From the IMG/VR virus record IMGVR_UViG_3300035180_000489, positions 1-42,000 of that record: a stretch of DNA of 42,000 bases; one strand, given 5' to 3'. The translations under genes were made by a program, and so were the position numbers. Positions 1 to 8,900 of the stretch are shown here, piece after piece; positions within the stretch are counted from its first letter, which is position 1, and every line of letters begins with the position of its first letter. This stretch comes from a virus. Below the pieces are notes generated by a model. The model was not told where the DNA came from, searched no databases, and saw only the letters and a program-made list of their open reading frames with translations.

Positions 1-345
1 CGGCAGATCGGGGATCAGATCGTCCACGATTTGCGCTTGTGCCTTCACCGCGTCGACCGCGGCTTGCAGCTCAGGGCTGACAGTGGTGGCGTTGGCCAGT
101 TCGTCGGTCAGCGTCGCGATGGTTGCGTTCAGCGTGTCGACAGATGCTTGCACGGAAGCGATTTCCGCAGCGGTCTTCTTCTGTTGTTCCAGAACGGCTG
201 CCAGGGTGGCAGCGGCTTCAGCTTGAGATGACATGGTGTAGTCCTTCAGAGAGTTGATGGAGTCGGCAACTTTATCGAGTTTTGCCAGGATCTCGTTTCC
301 GCCGGGAAAGTGGAAATAGTGATGAACATTTACATCGATTGTCAT
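1..345 (-). CDS. Small coiled-coil phage protein, partial (runs off the window)
   Basis: The frame stays open to the window edge, so only the first 115 codons are visible. An internal ATG at 234 looks like a start and has GAAGGA upstream. However, the frame is open above it to an ATG at 345 that overlaps the stop of the preceding gene in an ATGA, the coupling used throughout this arm. I therefore start at 345. The N-terminus reads MTIDVNVHHYFHFPGG, followed by amphipathic heptad-like stretches (LAKLDKVADSINSL, TLAAVLEQQKKTAAEI, SVDTLNATIATLTDEL). Short proteins that begin with an HYFH-type motif and continue as a coiled coil are common near phage tail fibre and lysis genes. The function is unknown. 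Confidence 0.75.
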   Translation of the reverse strand, partial: MTIDVNVHHYFHFPGGNEILAKLDKVADSINSLKDYTMSSQAEAAATLAAVLEQQKKTAAEIASVQASVDTLNATIATLTDELANATTVSPELQAAVDAVKAQAQIVDDLIPDLP

Positions 346-968
346 TTCGGTTTGCACTGCGCGACAATTGTGGGCTTTGCAGCACCGTCAAACGGACAGT
401 AGATTGCAGATCCAACTGCTAGTTTGAAACCAAGACCTGTTCTGGGATCGCAGTCGCATACACGCCCAGTTTTGATAAGTCCTGCAAAGGACGAAAGAGA
501 ACCGTTGCTGGAATTATAGGACGTCGTCCCTGACGTTAACCACACTGGATTAGGATTCGGAGTAACAGTTGGCGGTCGTGTCTTTTCGAGTTCCGTGCGG
601 GCTATAGCGCGTAACTGAGTCTGTTCAGGACTACCATCTGGTTCCATTACGTTCAAGCGCCAATACGCTTTGAACATATCTAATACCGACGGAGTGAAGG
701 GCGGGTGCTTGATCACATAATTGGGAACGGACACAATTGCGTATGACTTCCAATTTCCAGTTCCATCGTTCTTTGGGCACCACCATCCAAGCCACTCGCC
801 TTCAACAGTTGCGCCAGCAATTTCGTAAGTTGCTCCTTGGACGAATGACGTGCCTGCGCCACCGACATTGGCGGGGAAGCAATCGGGCAGTGGTGATGGC
901 GTTGTCGAGGGTTGAGCCTGCGCAGCGAAGCACAGGGCATAGAGAATGAATGTGAGGAAGTGTTTCAT
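342..968 (-). CDS. Secreted cysteine-rich phage protein
   Basis: This 208-residue protein has a clear signal peptide: MKH, a hydrophobic core FLTFILYALCFAA and an AQA-QP cleavage site near residue 19. The mature part has six cysteines, in DCFPAN, WWCPK, VCDCDP, IYCPF and QCKPK, so disulfides in the periplasm or outside the cell are likely. A Pro/Thr-rich linker (TRPPTVTPNPNP) separates two halves. It starts four bases after the pilin stop with no good ribosome binding site, so translation is probably coupled to the pilin gene. Its stop overlaps the next start (ATGA). Proteins with a C-terminal CDC motif occur near phage tail genes, but I know no function for them. It could be a partner of the pilin, a lysis accessory or a surface protein. 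Confidence 0.75.
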   Translation of the reverse strand: MKHFLTFILYALCFAAQAQPSTTPSPLPDCFPANVGGAGTSFVQGATYEIAGATVEGEWLGWWCPKNDGTGNWKSYAIVSVPNYVIKHPPFTPSVLDMFKAYWRLNVMEPDGSPEQTQLRAIARTELEKTRPPTVTPNPNPVWLTSGTTSYNSSNGSLSSFAGLIKTGRVCDCDPRTGLGFKLAVGSAIYCPFDGAAKPTIVAQCKPK

Positions 969-972
969 GTGG

Positions 973-1392
973 TTAGCTACACGACTTAGGGGCCCAGATC
1001 GTACCCTTCAGAGTGCCGCTACACGTCCAAAGGATTGCACTCGAGTTAGCGTTAAGAGAGGGTGTCATGATTACTGTCTTACCGACCACAACGGTTGACG
1101 CGCCTGCTGTCATCGTTGCAATCAAAACACCGTTGGCGTCTGACGCTGCGACCGTGCTGTACTTGCCGGTTGACGCAATCGTACCGGGGTTCGAGTTTGT
1201 GCAATCGCCTGTCGCGCTGCACGCTTCAGCCACTTCTGTTTTGAGACCATCAATGAGTGAGAACGCTTCAGCTACCTGGGCTCGAGCGATATAGTCGCGG
1301 TAGATTGGAAGAGCAAGCGCTGCCAGGATACCAATGATCGCGACGACGATCATTAACTCGATGAGGGTAAAACCGGAGTGATTGCGTTTCAT
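973..1392 (-). CDS. Type IV pilin (prepilin) encoded by the phage
   Basis: This 139-residue protein is a textbook type IVa prepilin. It has a 7-residue positively charged leader MKRNHSG, then [22 protein letters not shown]. The prepilin peptidase site is G7/F8 and Glu is at mature position 5. The helix continues as [14 protein letters not shown], as in PilA/PilE of Beta- and Gammaproteobacteria. Cys58 and Cys64 could form a small loop. Cys124 and Cys138 (WTCSGT ... PKSCS) match the D-region disulfide. The length is normal and the frame intact. AAGGA precedes the ATG by 7 bases. It sits 9 bases downstream of a tail fibre gene on the same strand, so it belongs to the phage late operon. No pilus assembly genes are nearby, so it would need the host's PilD and pilus machinery. 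Confidence 0.93.
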   Translation of the reverse strand: MKRNHSGFTLIELMIVVAIIGILAALALPIYRDYIARAQVAEAFSLIDGLKTEVAEACSATGDCTNSNPGTIASTGKYSTVAASDANGVLIATMTAGASTVVVGKTVIMTPSLNANSSAILWTCSGTLKGTIWAPKSCS

Positions 1393-1401
1393 GAAATATC
1401 C

Positions 1402-2589
1402 TTACCAAGTGTTGCTGATTTCGAAGATCATCATTGCGCCCGAACCAGTATAGAATTGCAGGAGAGGCAGAAATTCTTTACCAGCCATATCTCCGTAGCC
1501 TTGAAAGATTGTCATATAGGATATGGCGGAGGCGATGGATATGTTTGTGTGCATCCCGGGAAGGATACCGCGTGCAGCGTATGCAGTTTCATGAATCATG
1601 ACTTGCTGCGTCCAGATTCCACCATCAACAGGATGGTTTCCTGACATAGCTAAGCCCTGGGAGTTACCATTACCAACAGGCTGTCCGATTGTGCTTTGAC
1701 CGTTAGCGAGGGAATACCCAAGCAAGCCCTGGTCAACTGTTCTTGCAATTTGGATAGACCCAACTGCGTTGGACGATGCTCTCGCCATAAACATGCCTGG
1801 AACAGCTTGCCCACCTGATCCAGGACCAACTGCTGAAGTATTGTGAGGGTAGTAGGCTGCGAGCGTGTTTACGTTCAACGCAGTCGATGCCCCGATGATG
1901 GTGTTCCAAATATCACCACTCTTGAATGACGGAATATCTCCGAATATATTCGGGTGGAAAACGTTGTTGTTGGCGTAGTCTGTTAGCAACCAGAAACAAG
2001 TTTGATTTCCAATAACGTAGGTTCGTATCGCTGTTGAAGAATTGGATTTGTCGATAAACAGACCGCCCGAAGCTTGAGCAACCGTCGGAAACGGATTCGT
2101 TCCGGTATTGACATCGGTCATAGACTCGTAACCAACAAGTCTTGCAGATGTCGTTCCGGTATCGTCAATCCGGCAATAAAGTTGATTGCCTGAAGGTGCT
2201 CTGTATGCAGTCAGATTCGTTCCGGTAAAGGCTGCGGTCCAGCCGAGAGGTGCGACGATAGCTGCGAGAGTCCCGGTCGCTGCCGCGAGACCACTGCTAC
2301 CAATCTGGAACTGGAACGTATTCGACGTCAATGTACCGACAATGATTTGCCAAGTGCCGTTATAGCCTGAAGGCGTTGCACCAGAGATCGTGATCATCTG
2401 GCGCTCACGAAAGCCGTGAGCTGTCAGCGTGGCAGTGACAATGTTACCAGAACAAGTCATACTCGTCAACGTCTGACTATTATAGCCGTTGACAAGAACC
2501 TTGTTCAGGAACGCTAACAAACTGCCCGCGGTGTTATTGACACCGCCAAGGCCTGTATCAGCACTATCGTAATATGTAGAGAATGCCAT
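1402..2589 (-). CDS. Putative tail fibre / receptor-interacting protein, copy 2 of a tandem pair
   Basis: This 395-residue protein is paralogous to the next gene upstream. Both begin MAFSTYYDSADTGLGG and share KVLVNGYNSQ at about residues 30 to 40, then a small beta domain (AHGFRERQMITISGA, YNGTW, FQFQI), a DDTGTTSAR ... GYESMT motif and a C-terminal GxGxMAGK-type end. The middle and the C-terminal half have diverged. Low charge and many Gly, Ser, Thr and Asn residues fit a beta-rich virion surface protein. The position after the tail tip and fibre genes supports a role in adsorption. No catalytic motif is visible. A virion protein outside the tail cannot be excluded. Confidence 0.7.
   Translation of the reverse strand: MAFSTYYDSADTGLGGVNNTAGSLLAFLNKVLVNGYNSQTLTSMTCSGNIVTATLTAHGFRERQMITISGATPSGYNGTWQIIVGTLTSNTFQFQIGSSGLAAATGTLAAIVAPLGWTAAFTGTNLTAYRAPSGNQLYCRIDDTGTTSARLVGYESMTDVNTGTNPFPTVAQASGGLFIDKSNSSTAIRTYVIGNQTCFWLLTDYANNNVFHPNIFGDIPSFKSGDIWNTIIGASTALNVNTLAAYYPHNTSAVGPGSGGQAVPGMFMARASSNAVGSIQIARTVDQGLLGYSLANGQSTIGQPVGNGNSQGLAMSGNHPVDGGIWTQQVMIHETAYAARGILPGMHTNISIASAISYMTIFQGYGDMAGKEFLPLLQFYTGSGAMMIFEISNTW
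2546..2589 (-). repeat. 44-base block identical to 3719-3762 (start of tandem fibre genes)
   Basis: The first 44 bases of both tandem fibre genes are identical, including synonymous positions. A second identical 33-base block lies at 2472-2504 and 3645-3677. The sequence between and after them has diverged strongly. This points to recent duplication followed by C-terminal replacement, or to gene conversion at the ends. Confidence 0.85.
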
Positions 2590-2592
2590 GAT

Positions 2593-3762
2593 TTAAGCCC
2601 AAGTATTTGAGACTTCGGCAAGTAGAGAGCCGAGTGCGCCTAAATGTATATAGAGAAGTTTCTTTCCAGCGAGGCTTCCAGCACCATCGTAGATCGTGTA
2701 ATTTACCAACGGGCGGCTATGACACGGTGCAACCACACCGTTCAAATATCCTCGAACCGTGTAGTTATATGGTTCAATTACACGAACTGGACTAGTCCAC
2801 AATCCGCCATCAACAGGTGACGGATATGCCAACCCGTTATAGTTACCTCCGATCGAAATGAGCATCCCGGGCGACGGGCTAGCTCCGGTTGATATAAATC
2901 TCATATCAACCCCGCGTTGACCAGGAACTGATCCTGGAAGCTGAGTGAACGATCTTGCCAAATACTGTCCACCAAAATAACGGGCCATTTGGCTCAAAGT
3001 CCAGTCGTATCCCTGATGCGCAACTTGCCAGAACTCTCCGCTTGTAGCTGAACTTTGATTTCCACCAATCTGGCAGTTGAAGGCATCCCCTGTTCTGTAG
3101 CTTGTGAAATCGCCAAACGAGAACATATATCCAGAACTAGAGTCGCCCGTATAATCAGTGAAGATATAGAACGTTTTCTGATTACCCCAACAAATGACAC
3201 GTCTCGCAACGCCATTGCTTTTCGGAAACCAGATGCCTCCAGAGAGAAGCGCTGTGGTCGGGAACGGTAGCGATCCTAACGAAATGCCAGTCATCGATTC
3301 GTAACCGATACCGCGGGCGGATGTCGTTCCAGTGTCGTCAACCTGAAGATAGAACCCACTACCAGCAGGTTGACGATACGCAGCGAGATTAGTTCCACTG
3401 AAAGGTTTTGTCCAACCGAGGGGCGTGGCAATTGCAGTAATGGTCCCCGTCGGAGGGGTTGACGGAGTTGTTGCAATCTGAAAGGTGAATGTATTCGCAG
3501 TAACTGAACCAACATCAACTTGAAACATTCCATTGTAGTCGCTAATAGAAGCGCCTGCAATCGTAATCATTTGAAGCTCGCGATAACCGTGTGCGGTCTG
3601 TGTCACAGTTACAGTTGCGCCACTGCGCGAAAGTGCTAGCCCGCTCTGACTATTATAGCCGTTGACAAGAACCTTGTCAAGGAATGTAATCAACGCGCCT
3701 GCGGTATTTGCAAATCCCCCAAGGCCTGTATCAGCACTATCGTAATATGTAGAGAATGCCAT
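2593..3762 (-). CDS. Putative tail fibre / receptor-interacting protein, copy 1 of a tandem pair
   Basis: This 389-residue paralogue of the following gene lies three bases upstream of it on the same strand. It has the same N-terminal block (MAFSTYYDSADTGLGG ... FLDKVLVNGYNSQ), then a beta domain with TAHGYRELQMITIAGA and DYNGMF. Next come LGWTKPFSGTNLAAYR, DDTGTTSARGIGYESMT, and a divergent C-terminal half ending GAGSLAGKKLLY. Conserved N-terminus with variable C-terminus is the usual pattern of adhesins that attach by one end and bind receptor with the other. Which of the two is the main receptor-binding protein cannot be read from the sequence. Confidence 0.7.
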   Translation of the reverse strand: MAFSTYYDSADTGLGGFANTAGALITFLDKVLVNGYNSQSGLALSRSGATVTVTQTAHGYRELQMITIAGASISDYNGMFQVDVGSVTANTFTFQIATTPSTPPTGTITAIATPLGWTKPFSGTNLAAYRQPAGSGFYLQVDDTGTTSARGIGYESMTGISLGSLPFPTTALLSGGIWFPKSNGVARRVICWGNQKTFYIFTDYTGDSSSGYMFSFGDFTSYRTGDAFNCQIGGNQSSATSGEFWQVAHQGYDWTLSQMARYFGGQYLARSFTQLPGSVPGQRGVDMRFISTGASPSPGMLISIGGNYNGLAYPSPVDGGLWTSPVRVIEPYNYTVRGYLNGVVAPCHSRPLVNYTIYDGAGSLAGKKLLYIHLGALGSLLAEVSNTWA

Positions 3763-3771
3763 GATGACACC

Positions 3772-4041
3772 TTAAAGGGTCTTGATAAATTTAACGGACA
3801 TATTGCCTGCAAGCTGTCGGCTATTTGGCCTGACACCCGAGCTAACAACTACACCCGTCGGAATAGGATTTCTCTTAAATACAGCGGAAATCTTGCCAAA
3901 GTTCGAAGGCGTATTAGGCAATGGGTAGCCTAATAGGTTACGGGATTCAATTCGAATTTCTTTAAAGACAGACGACGATGGTGGAGTGCGAACGATGTTC
4001 CGTTTCGCCATATTCCCGTCAACACCAGTTACTGTGGTCAT
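3772..4041 (-). CDS. Hypothetical phage protein in the tail fibre operon
   Basis: This 89-residue basic protein begins MTTVTGVDGNMAKRN. It shows no signal peptide, membrane segment or motif I recognise. The start overlaps the upstream stop by four bases (ATGA), and ten bases separate it from the following fibre gene. It may be a small virion component or a fibre assembly protein. Function unknown. Confidence 0.6.
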   Translation of the reverse strand: MTTVTGVDGNMAKRNIVRTPPSSSVFKEIRIESRNLLGYPLPNTPSNFGKISAVFKRNPIPTGVVVSSGVRPNSRQLAGNMSVKFIKTL

Positions 4042-4379
4042 TGTCCTTCAACTCCGCTAATGCGAACAGAGATCTTATTCGTCACGTCACCAAATGCTTG
4101 GATTGTATCACCAGGCGTTCCGAGGATAGTGGATAGTGCAAGGATGAGCGTATTGTTCGCGTCAACTTTCAGTGTGGGTAAGATCATGTTTGCTGAACTA
4201 ACTGACCCACCGTTAGGGACGATATGCAATGTTACAGCTCTCTGCGCAGCATCTTGATTTGTCAAAACAATTTCTTTCAAAATCGTTATTGTAGATGCCG
4301 GAACTGTGTATAGTATTGCTATTGCACCAGTCAGCAATTGACCATTGCAAAGAGACTTTGGAGTGTAGATAATAGCCAT
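4038..4379 (-). CDS. Small beta-rich virion-type protein
   Basis: This 113-residue protein reads as alternating beta strands: LLTGAIAILYTVPAST, TILKEIVLTNQD, RAVTLHIVPNGG, TLILALSTILGTPGD, KISVRISGVEG. The pattern of a GQ/TG start, LYTVP, an NQD turn and a GD(T/S)IQA stretch before a closing SGVE is typical of small beta-sandwich proteins in the tail and fibre regions of many phages. I do not know a proven role. It lies directly after a fibre-like gene (spacing zero) and overlaps the next gene by four bases. Confidence 0.65.
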   Translation of the reverse strand: MAIIYTPKSLCNGQLLTGAIAILYTVPASTITILKEIVLTNQDAAQRAVTLHIVPNGGSVSSANMILPTLKVDANNTLILALSTILGTPGDTIQAFGDVTNKISVRISGVEGQ

Positions 4380-5945
4380 TTAGACGCTCATCCAGAAAAG
4401 ACAATCGTTATCTGAAATCGGTGAGGTTGATCCAGATCCTGTGCCACCGCCGGTTGCAGTGATTGTAATGTTCGGCCATGCGCCTGACAGTGTAATGCCT
4501 ACTCCACCGACCGCCGCGGGAGAAGCGGTCCCAGTCCCGCCATTAGCTTGCGGAAGAATACTTGATCCGACTTGCGACGTTAGATCGATCGTGGTGGAGA
4601 TAACCTGCCAAGTCGCATCTTCGCGAAGATAGCGAGTGGCGCCTGCGCTTGCACCAGGATCCGGAACTGCACCTTGAGCGTGGCCCGTACCCGATGCACC
4701 AAATGTCGGATATTGAGTTGCTCCTAAAGTCCCGCTACTGATATTCGAAGCGTTAGTCGTGTCAGTAGTTGCAGATGTTGCAAGACCGCTAACGTCACCT
4801 GCTGCAATTGCAAGAGCGGTCTTTAACGCAGCCGCTGTAATTACTCCATACAGACCAGCAACCGAAATAACTTCGTTCGAGATACCATCGATCTTATCCC
4901 AAACTGTACCGTCGAAGACAATCACGTCCCCTACGTTCCATTGTGAAATACCATCAATCGTTGTTGTGCCTGCAGTCGAGACTTTATAGTACCAACCTTT
5001 TGTTCCAGTCCCACTCGCGAGAGCGGGGCTATTTGCGTTTGCATCCCAAGTGGTTTGATATTGCAGCGCGCCAAGAACAGCGGACGGCAATTGAGACGTT
5101 GGAACTTTACCGCTACCATCAAGAGTTGCTACGCCGTTCGCTACACCAGCGAAGGCAAGATCAGCTATCACCAATGCGCGGAGAGCAGCCTGAGCCGCGC
5201 CGCCGCTTGTCGGCCCTGCAAGCACAAGATTTGCCGCCGCTGTAACCAGCTGGCTAATGTCGCTGAGGCCTAGCGTTACAGCACCAGTCCTGCCAGCAAC
5301 GCTTTGGACAGGCACCGTACTGACCACATTGGTTCCGTCCGAAACTAATGTAATCGTGGAGCCTTGTTTGACGGCAACTCCGGTTCCTGATACTGTCTTA
5401 ACTGTTAAGGTGTATGCACCGGACGTATTATTGCTGACTGCCCAAGTCTGAGGGCTGTCTGGAACAATGATGTTGATGTTACCCGTTAGCGTGCCGGTAA
5501 AGTTGAGGATGTCATTTCTAGCTTGTGCAGCCGTCAGAATAACGTCCGTGCCGCCCGCTACACTGAGATTCAACCTACCGGCGAAGCTACGAGGAGCGAT
5601 CCAAGCGCGATAATCAACTGTTGCAGTAACAGTTGATCCGCTGGTTGTTTTTTGATAGAGAGGAAGTCTTCCCGGCGTGAATCCGGTCGTATTCTTACTG
5701 ACCACACCGGCTCTGGTAGCTTCGACATAATTCGTCGAGCTTGCAGTAAGAGCGACAGTCCCATCTGCAATAGAGGTTAACACACCATCTACTTCAAGTG
5801 TGCCGCCTTTGTATCCAAAGACCAATCCAGCCGTAGTTAGAACATCTGGTCCGAACAAAGCTAGAGGATCTAGCACGCCAAAGTTTTCATTCAGGATAAC
5901 GTGTGCGTTTACCTGTCCCTCTGCGAATTGTACGAACGCGCTCAT
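4380..5945 (-). CDS. Tail fibre protein
   Basis: This 521-residue protein is rich in Gly, Thr, Ser and Ala. The N-terminus (MSAFVQFAEGQVNAHVILNENF) resembles phage proteins that attach to the distal tail. The middle contains SVAGRTGAVTLGLSDIS and ASVAG/VISVAGLYGVIT, the short shaft-like repeats common in tail fibres. It also has a GVATLDGSGKVPTSQLPSAVLG segment found in many fibres, and a C-terminal SILPQANGGTGTASPAAVGG motif. It follows the hub gene at a 7-base spacing. No chaperone or peptidase domain is visible at the C-terminus, so the distal adhesin part may be one of the downstream proteins. Confidence 0.8.
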   Translation of the reverse strand: MSAFVQFAEGQVNAHVILNENFGVLDPLALFGPDVLTTAGLVFGYKGGTLEVDGVLTSIADGTVALTASSTNYVEATRAGVVSKNTTGFTPGRLPLYQKTTSGSTVTATVDYRAWIAPRSFAGRLNLSVAGGTDVILTAAQARNDILNFTGTLTGNINIIVPDSPQTWAVSNNTSGAYTLTVKTVSGTGVAVKQGSTITLVSDGTNVVSTVPVQSVAGRTGAVTLGLSDISQLVTAAANLVLAGPTSGGAAQAALRALVIADLAFAGVANGVATLDGSGKVPTSQLPSAVLGALQYQTTWDANANSPALASGTGTKGWYYKVSTAGTTTIDGISQWNVGDVIVFDGTVWDKIDGISNEVISVAGLYGVITAAALKTALAIAAGDVSGLATSATTDTTNASNISSGTLGATQYPTFGASGTGHAQGAVPDPGASAGATRYLREDATWQVISTTIDLTSQVGSSILPQANGGTGTASPAAVGGVGITLSGAWPNITITATGGGTGSGSTSPISDNDCLFWMSV

Positions 5946-5952
5946 GGTGTGA

Positions 5953-8900
5953 TTATAGGGTTAGCGTACTTGGATATCCGCGCCCAACTACGGTAGAAAT
6001 TTGGTAAACGCGGACCTTAACAGGAGAGATTGCAGTCACTTCATACGCGAACGTTTCGAAGTATGTTGCTGATCCAACGGTACGTTGAGTTGTGACGTAC
6101 AACTTCGTCGCTGACCCACCTGCAATCATATACAGATTTGGAATGTCGATTGTTCCAACCTCAAGACCTGTTACGGGGTCAATCAATAGCACGTAACCGA
6201 ACGGAGCCCCGATTAAAGCTCTTCTTCCAGCTACAGCAATACAACCCAAAGCTTCAACAAATTGGACTTGAGCAAACGGGCATTGTGTTGCAGCATAGGT
6301 AAATAGGTCAACGCCCGTTGCAATATCAAAGATGGTCACATGGTCAGAATAGAGCGTATAACCAAGAGAACCGTTAATATAGAAATATCCGTTAAATCCA
6401 GAATACGTTGTTATCGTTCCGGTAGAGATTTCGATTTTCTTATTCGGAATGCTTAACGATGGATTTCCAGCTACCCAAAGATATCCGCCGCTAGCTTGAA
6501 CTGGACTACCAGTAGGAGTTGCGTAAGTGTCAATGACCGTCAACGTAGAGTCCAAACGGATGACGTTACCTGTATACATCTGGCGTGCGAAGATACTTGT
6601 TCCGTCTGTGCAGATGCCACTCGCGAGGTCAGCTGTCGCAGGCGCTGTATAAATCGCGGTAATTGTCTGAAGATCGCTTATAGAACTCTTTAAGATCTGA
6701 CTCGGGTTAGCTCCATCAATAAACGAATAGTAGACATCGCTACCAATGACCACCATTCCAGTGATTAAACTCTGATATGTATGGTATGGAATAAACTTAT
6801 AGTCAGTGCGTGCATGTAAGGCTGTAAGTTTATAGACCATTCCCCACGGAACACCACTATTGTATCTGACGCAGACAGTTTCGCCCGCTGCCTCCAATAC
6901 GAATTGAGCGGTATCGTCTGCGAACTTCCACGCAAGACTAATTCCATCAATTGTCACACTAGGTTCGTTAACTGTCTTTGTGGAAAGAACCACATCGCTA
7001 CCGTCGAGGAACTCAACATCATAGCTTTCGGACGATTCGCCAAGAGGCACATACATTCCAAGTGAACTAGAAAATCTTGTTGCAAGACGGGAGCGACGGT
7101 CCCAAGTAACAGACGATCCATCAAAGCGCATGTTCACTGGGGCAAAGGGCTTCTTACCCTTTCCATAATTCGTAAACGTCTCCGCAACTACGTCAGAAAG
7201 AACGCCGCCAATTCTGACAGGTTTGTAGTATTCCAAGATGCCAAGCTCGGTCGACGATTTGGTGACTCTGCGCGCCGCTGTAGTGAGCAGCACGAACATT
7301 TCGTCAGCAACATGTCCCGATGACATCTGTTCTGTACCACGGGCACCACGAATCCAACCCGTCAGGTCATAGATATTTGGACTTGAGCTAACAAGAGTAG
7401 CTGTCCGGAATTGGCACAACTCAATTCGGTCGCTTGTACCAATTGCACAAGAATTGACTTTATTACTCGCCAGCATTGCTGATATAGTTGTAGAGCTTAA
7501 TTCACCCTTGTCAACGTTGACTCGTAGAACGCTAGCCTCATCGAATACTGATCCTCCAGTCCAACTGGGCATGGTTGTCGTGCAAACTCCGTACACAGAT
7601 CTCGCAGAGAAGTCTGCGCACTTTGTGAATATAACATTGTCAAGACTGTCGTATAGTTGGCCGGCGGAGGGGCCCTTCATAACTGCGTAGAATCCACAGT
7701 CGTCGTCCGCGTCGCTAAAGATAGCCGTGTCAAGGTACTTCGCAGTCGCTTCTGTTTTAAGAGCAACCGACTCGCTAGATGTATAGTCTTCGTCTGTAGT
7801 TACGACGCTAGTGATCACGGAAGCATCGTCTAACACAAGCTCGAATGTGGTCACTCCACGGGCCCTGGTGGCTCTCTGAATACGTGTGCGAAACACTGTT
7901 CCTGTCTTACCAACCACACGGATAACGTCAGTGCATTCTAACTCAGGATATTCCCGTCCAACAGATATCGGTCCTATAGAAATTGAACTAACAGCGAGGT
8001 CGTTCGTAAATACGTCAGCAACCTTCTTCGCTTCACTCGGAGTGAATCCGATTAGCAATTGTAAGACTTGCTCAGCAGTGCTCTGAGTTACCAGACGATC
8101 ACCACTTTCAGACCCATCTTGGAAATCGTTGTTCATGTTCGCGTACTTGATAGTTACGCGAGCAGGAAGTTCAATATCGTTAAGACGCTTAATTGGAAGC
8201 TGCTGGACCTGTTCGTTTATCGATGCGCCCAATTTCGAATATGGAATGGTTAACACCGGAGCGCCACCGCGTTTGACGAATTTAATCTTCGGGCCTTCCA
8301 CAGCTTCGAAGAAATAACCTGCCATCAGAGTTTCAATAGCATTTCGTGTTGGGGAGACTTGCGTGACAGCAAACGCACGGACAGTATCGCCATCGAGATC
8401 AGTTACATCAATATCAGCATCTGTGAGCAAGCCTGTGCGTAAGCACAAACGTCGAACAACTTGATCGAGTGGTTCAGCTACAGCGTTAAATGTCTGTGAA
8501 AAAGCAAGAGAACCTGCATGAATTGTTCCGTTAGCATTGAACAAAGTAGACCCTACGATCGCAGGTGGCGCAGCTAACGTATCAGAAACGGTTGGCAATA
8601 CCCCGAGAGTCAAAAGACCTTGCATCACTAAAACCCAGGCACCAGCCACTCTTTTATAAAGCCAGCCGTTGCTTCCATTTCCGAATAAGAATAGATCACC
8701 GGCGGCATTCGTAACGATGTCTGCAGTAGTATTTCCAGGATAGATATAAGGGAGTCCAATTGGAGTTGTCTCAACCATAGTAGAGAGATCGAATTGGTGG
8801 ATTAGTCCATCCGTACCAAGCGCATATACGACGTTATCGCCAATCGCGATAGAATAGATGTTGTATGCTAAACCTCCAGTTCCAACTGGACCTGGAAATT

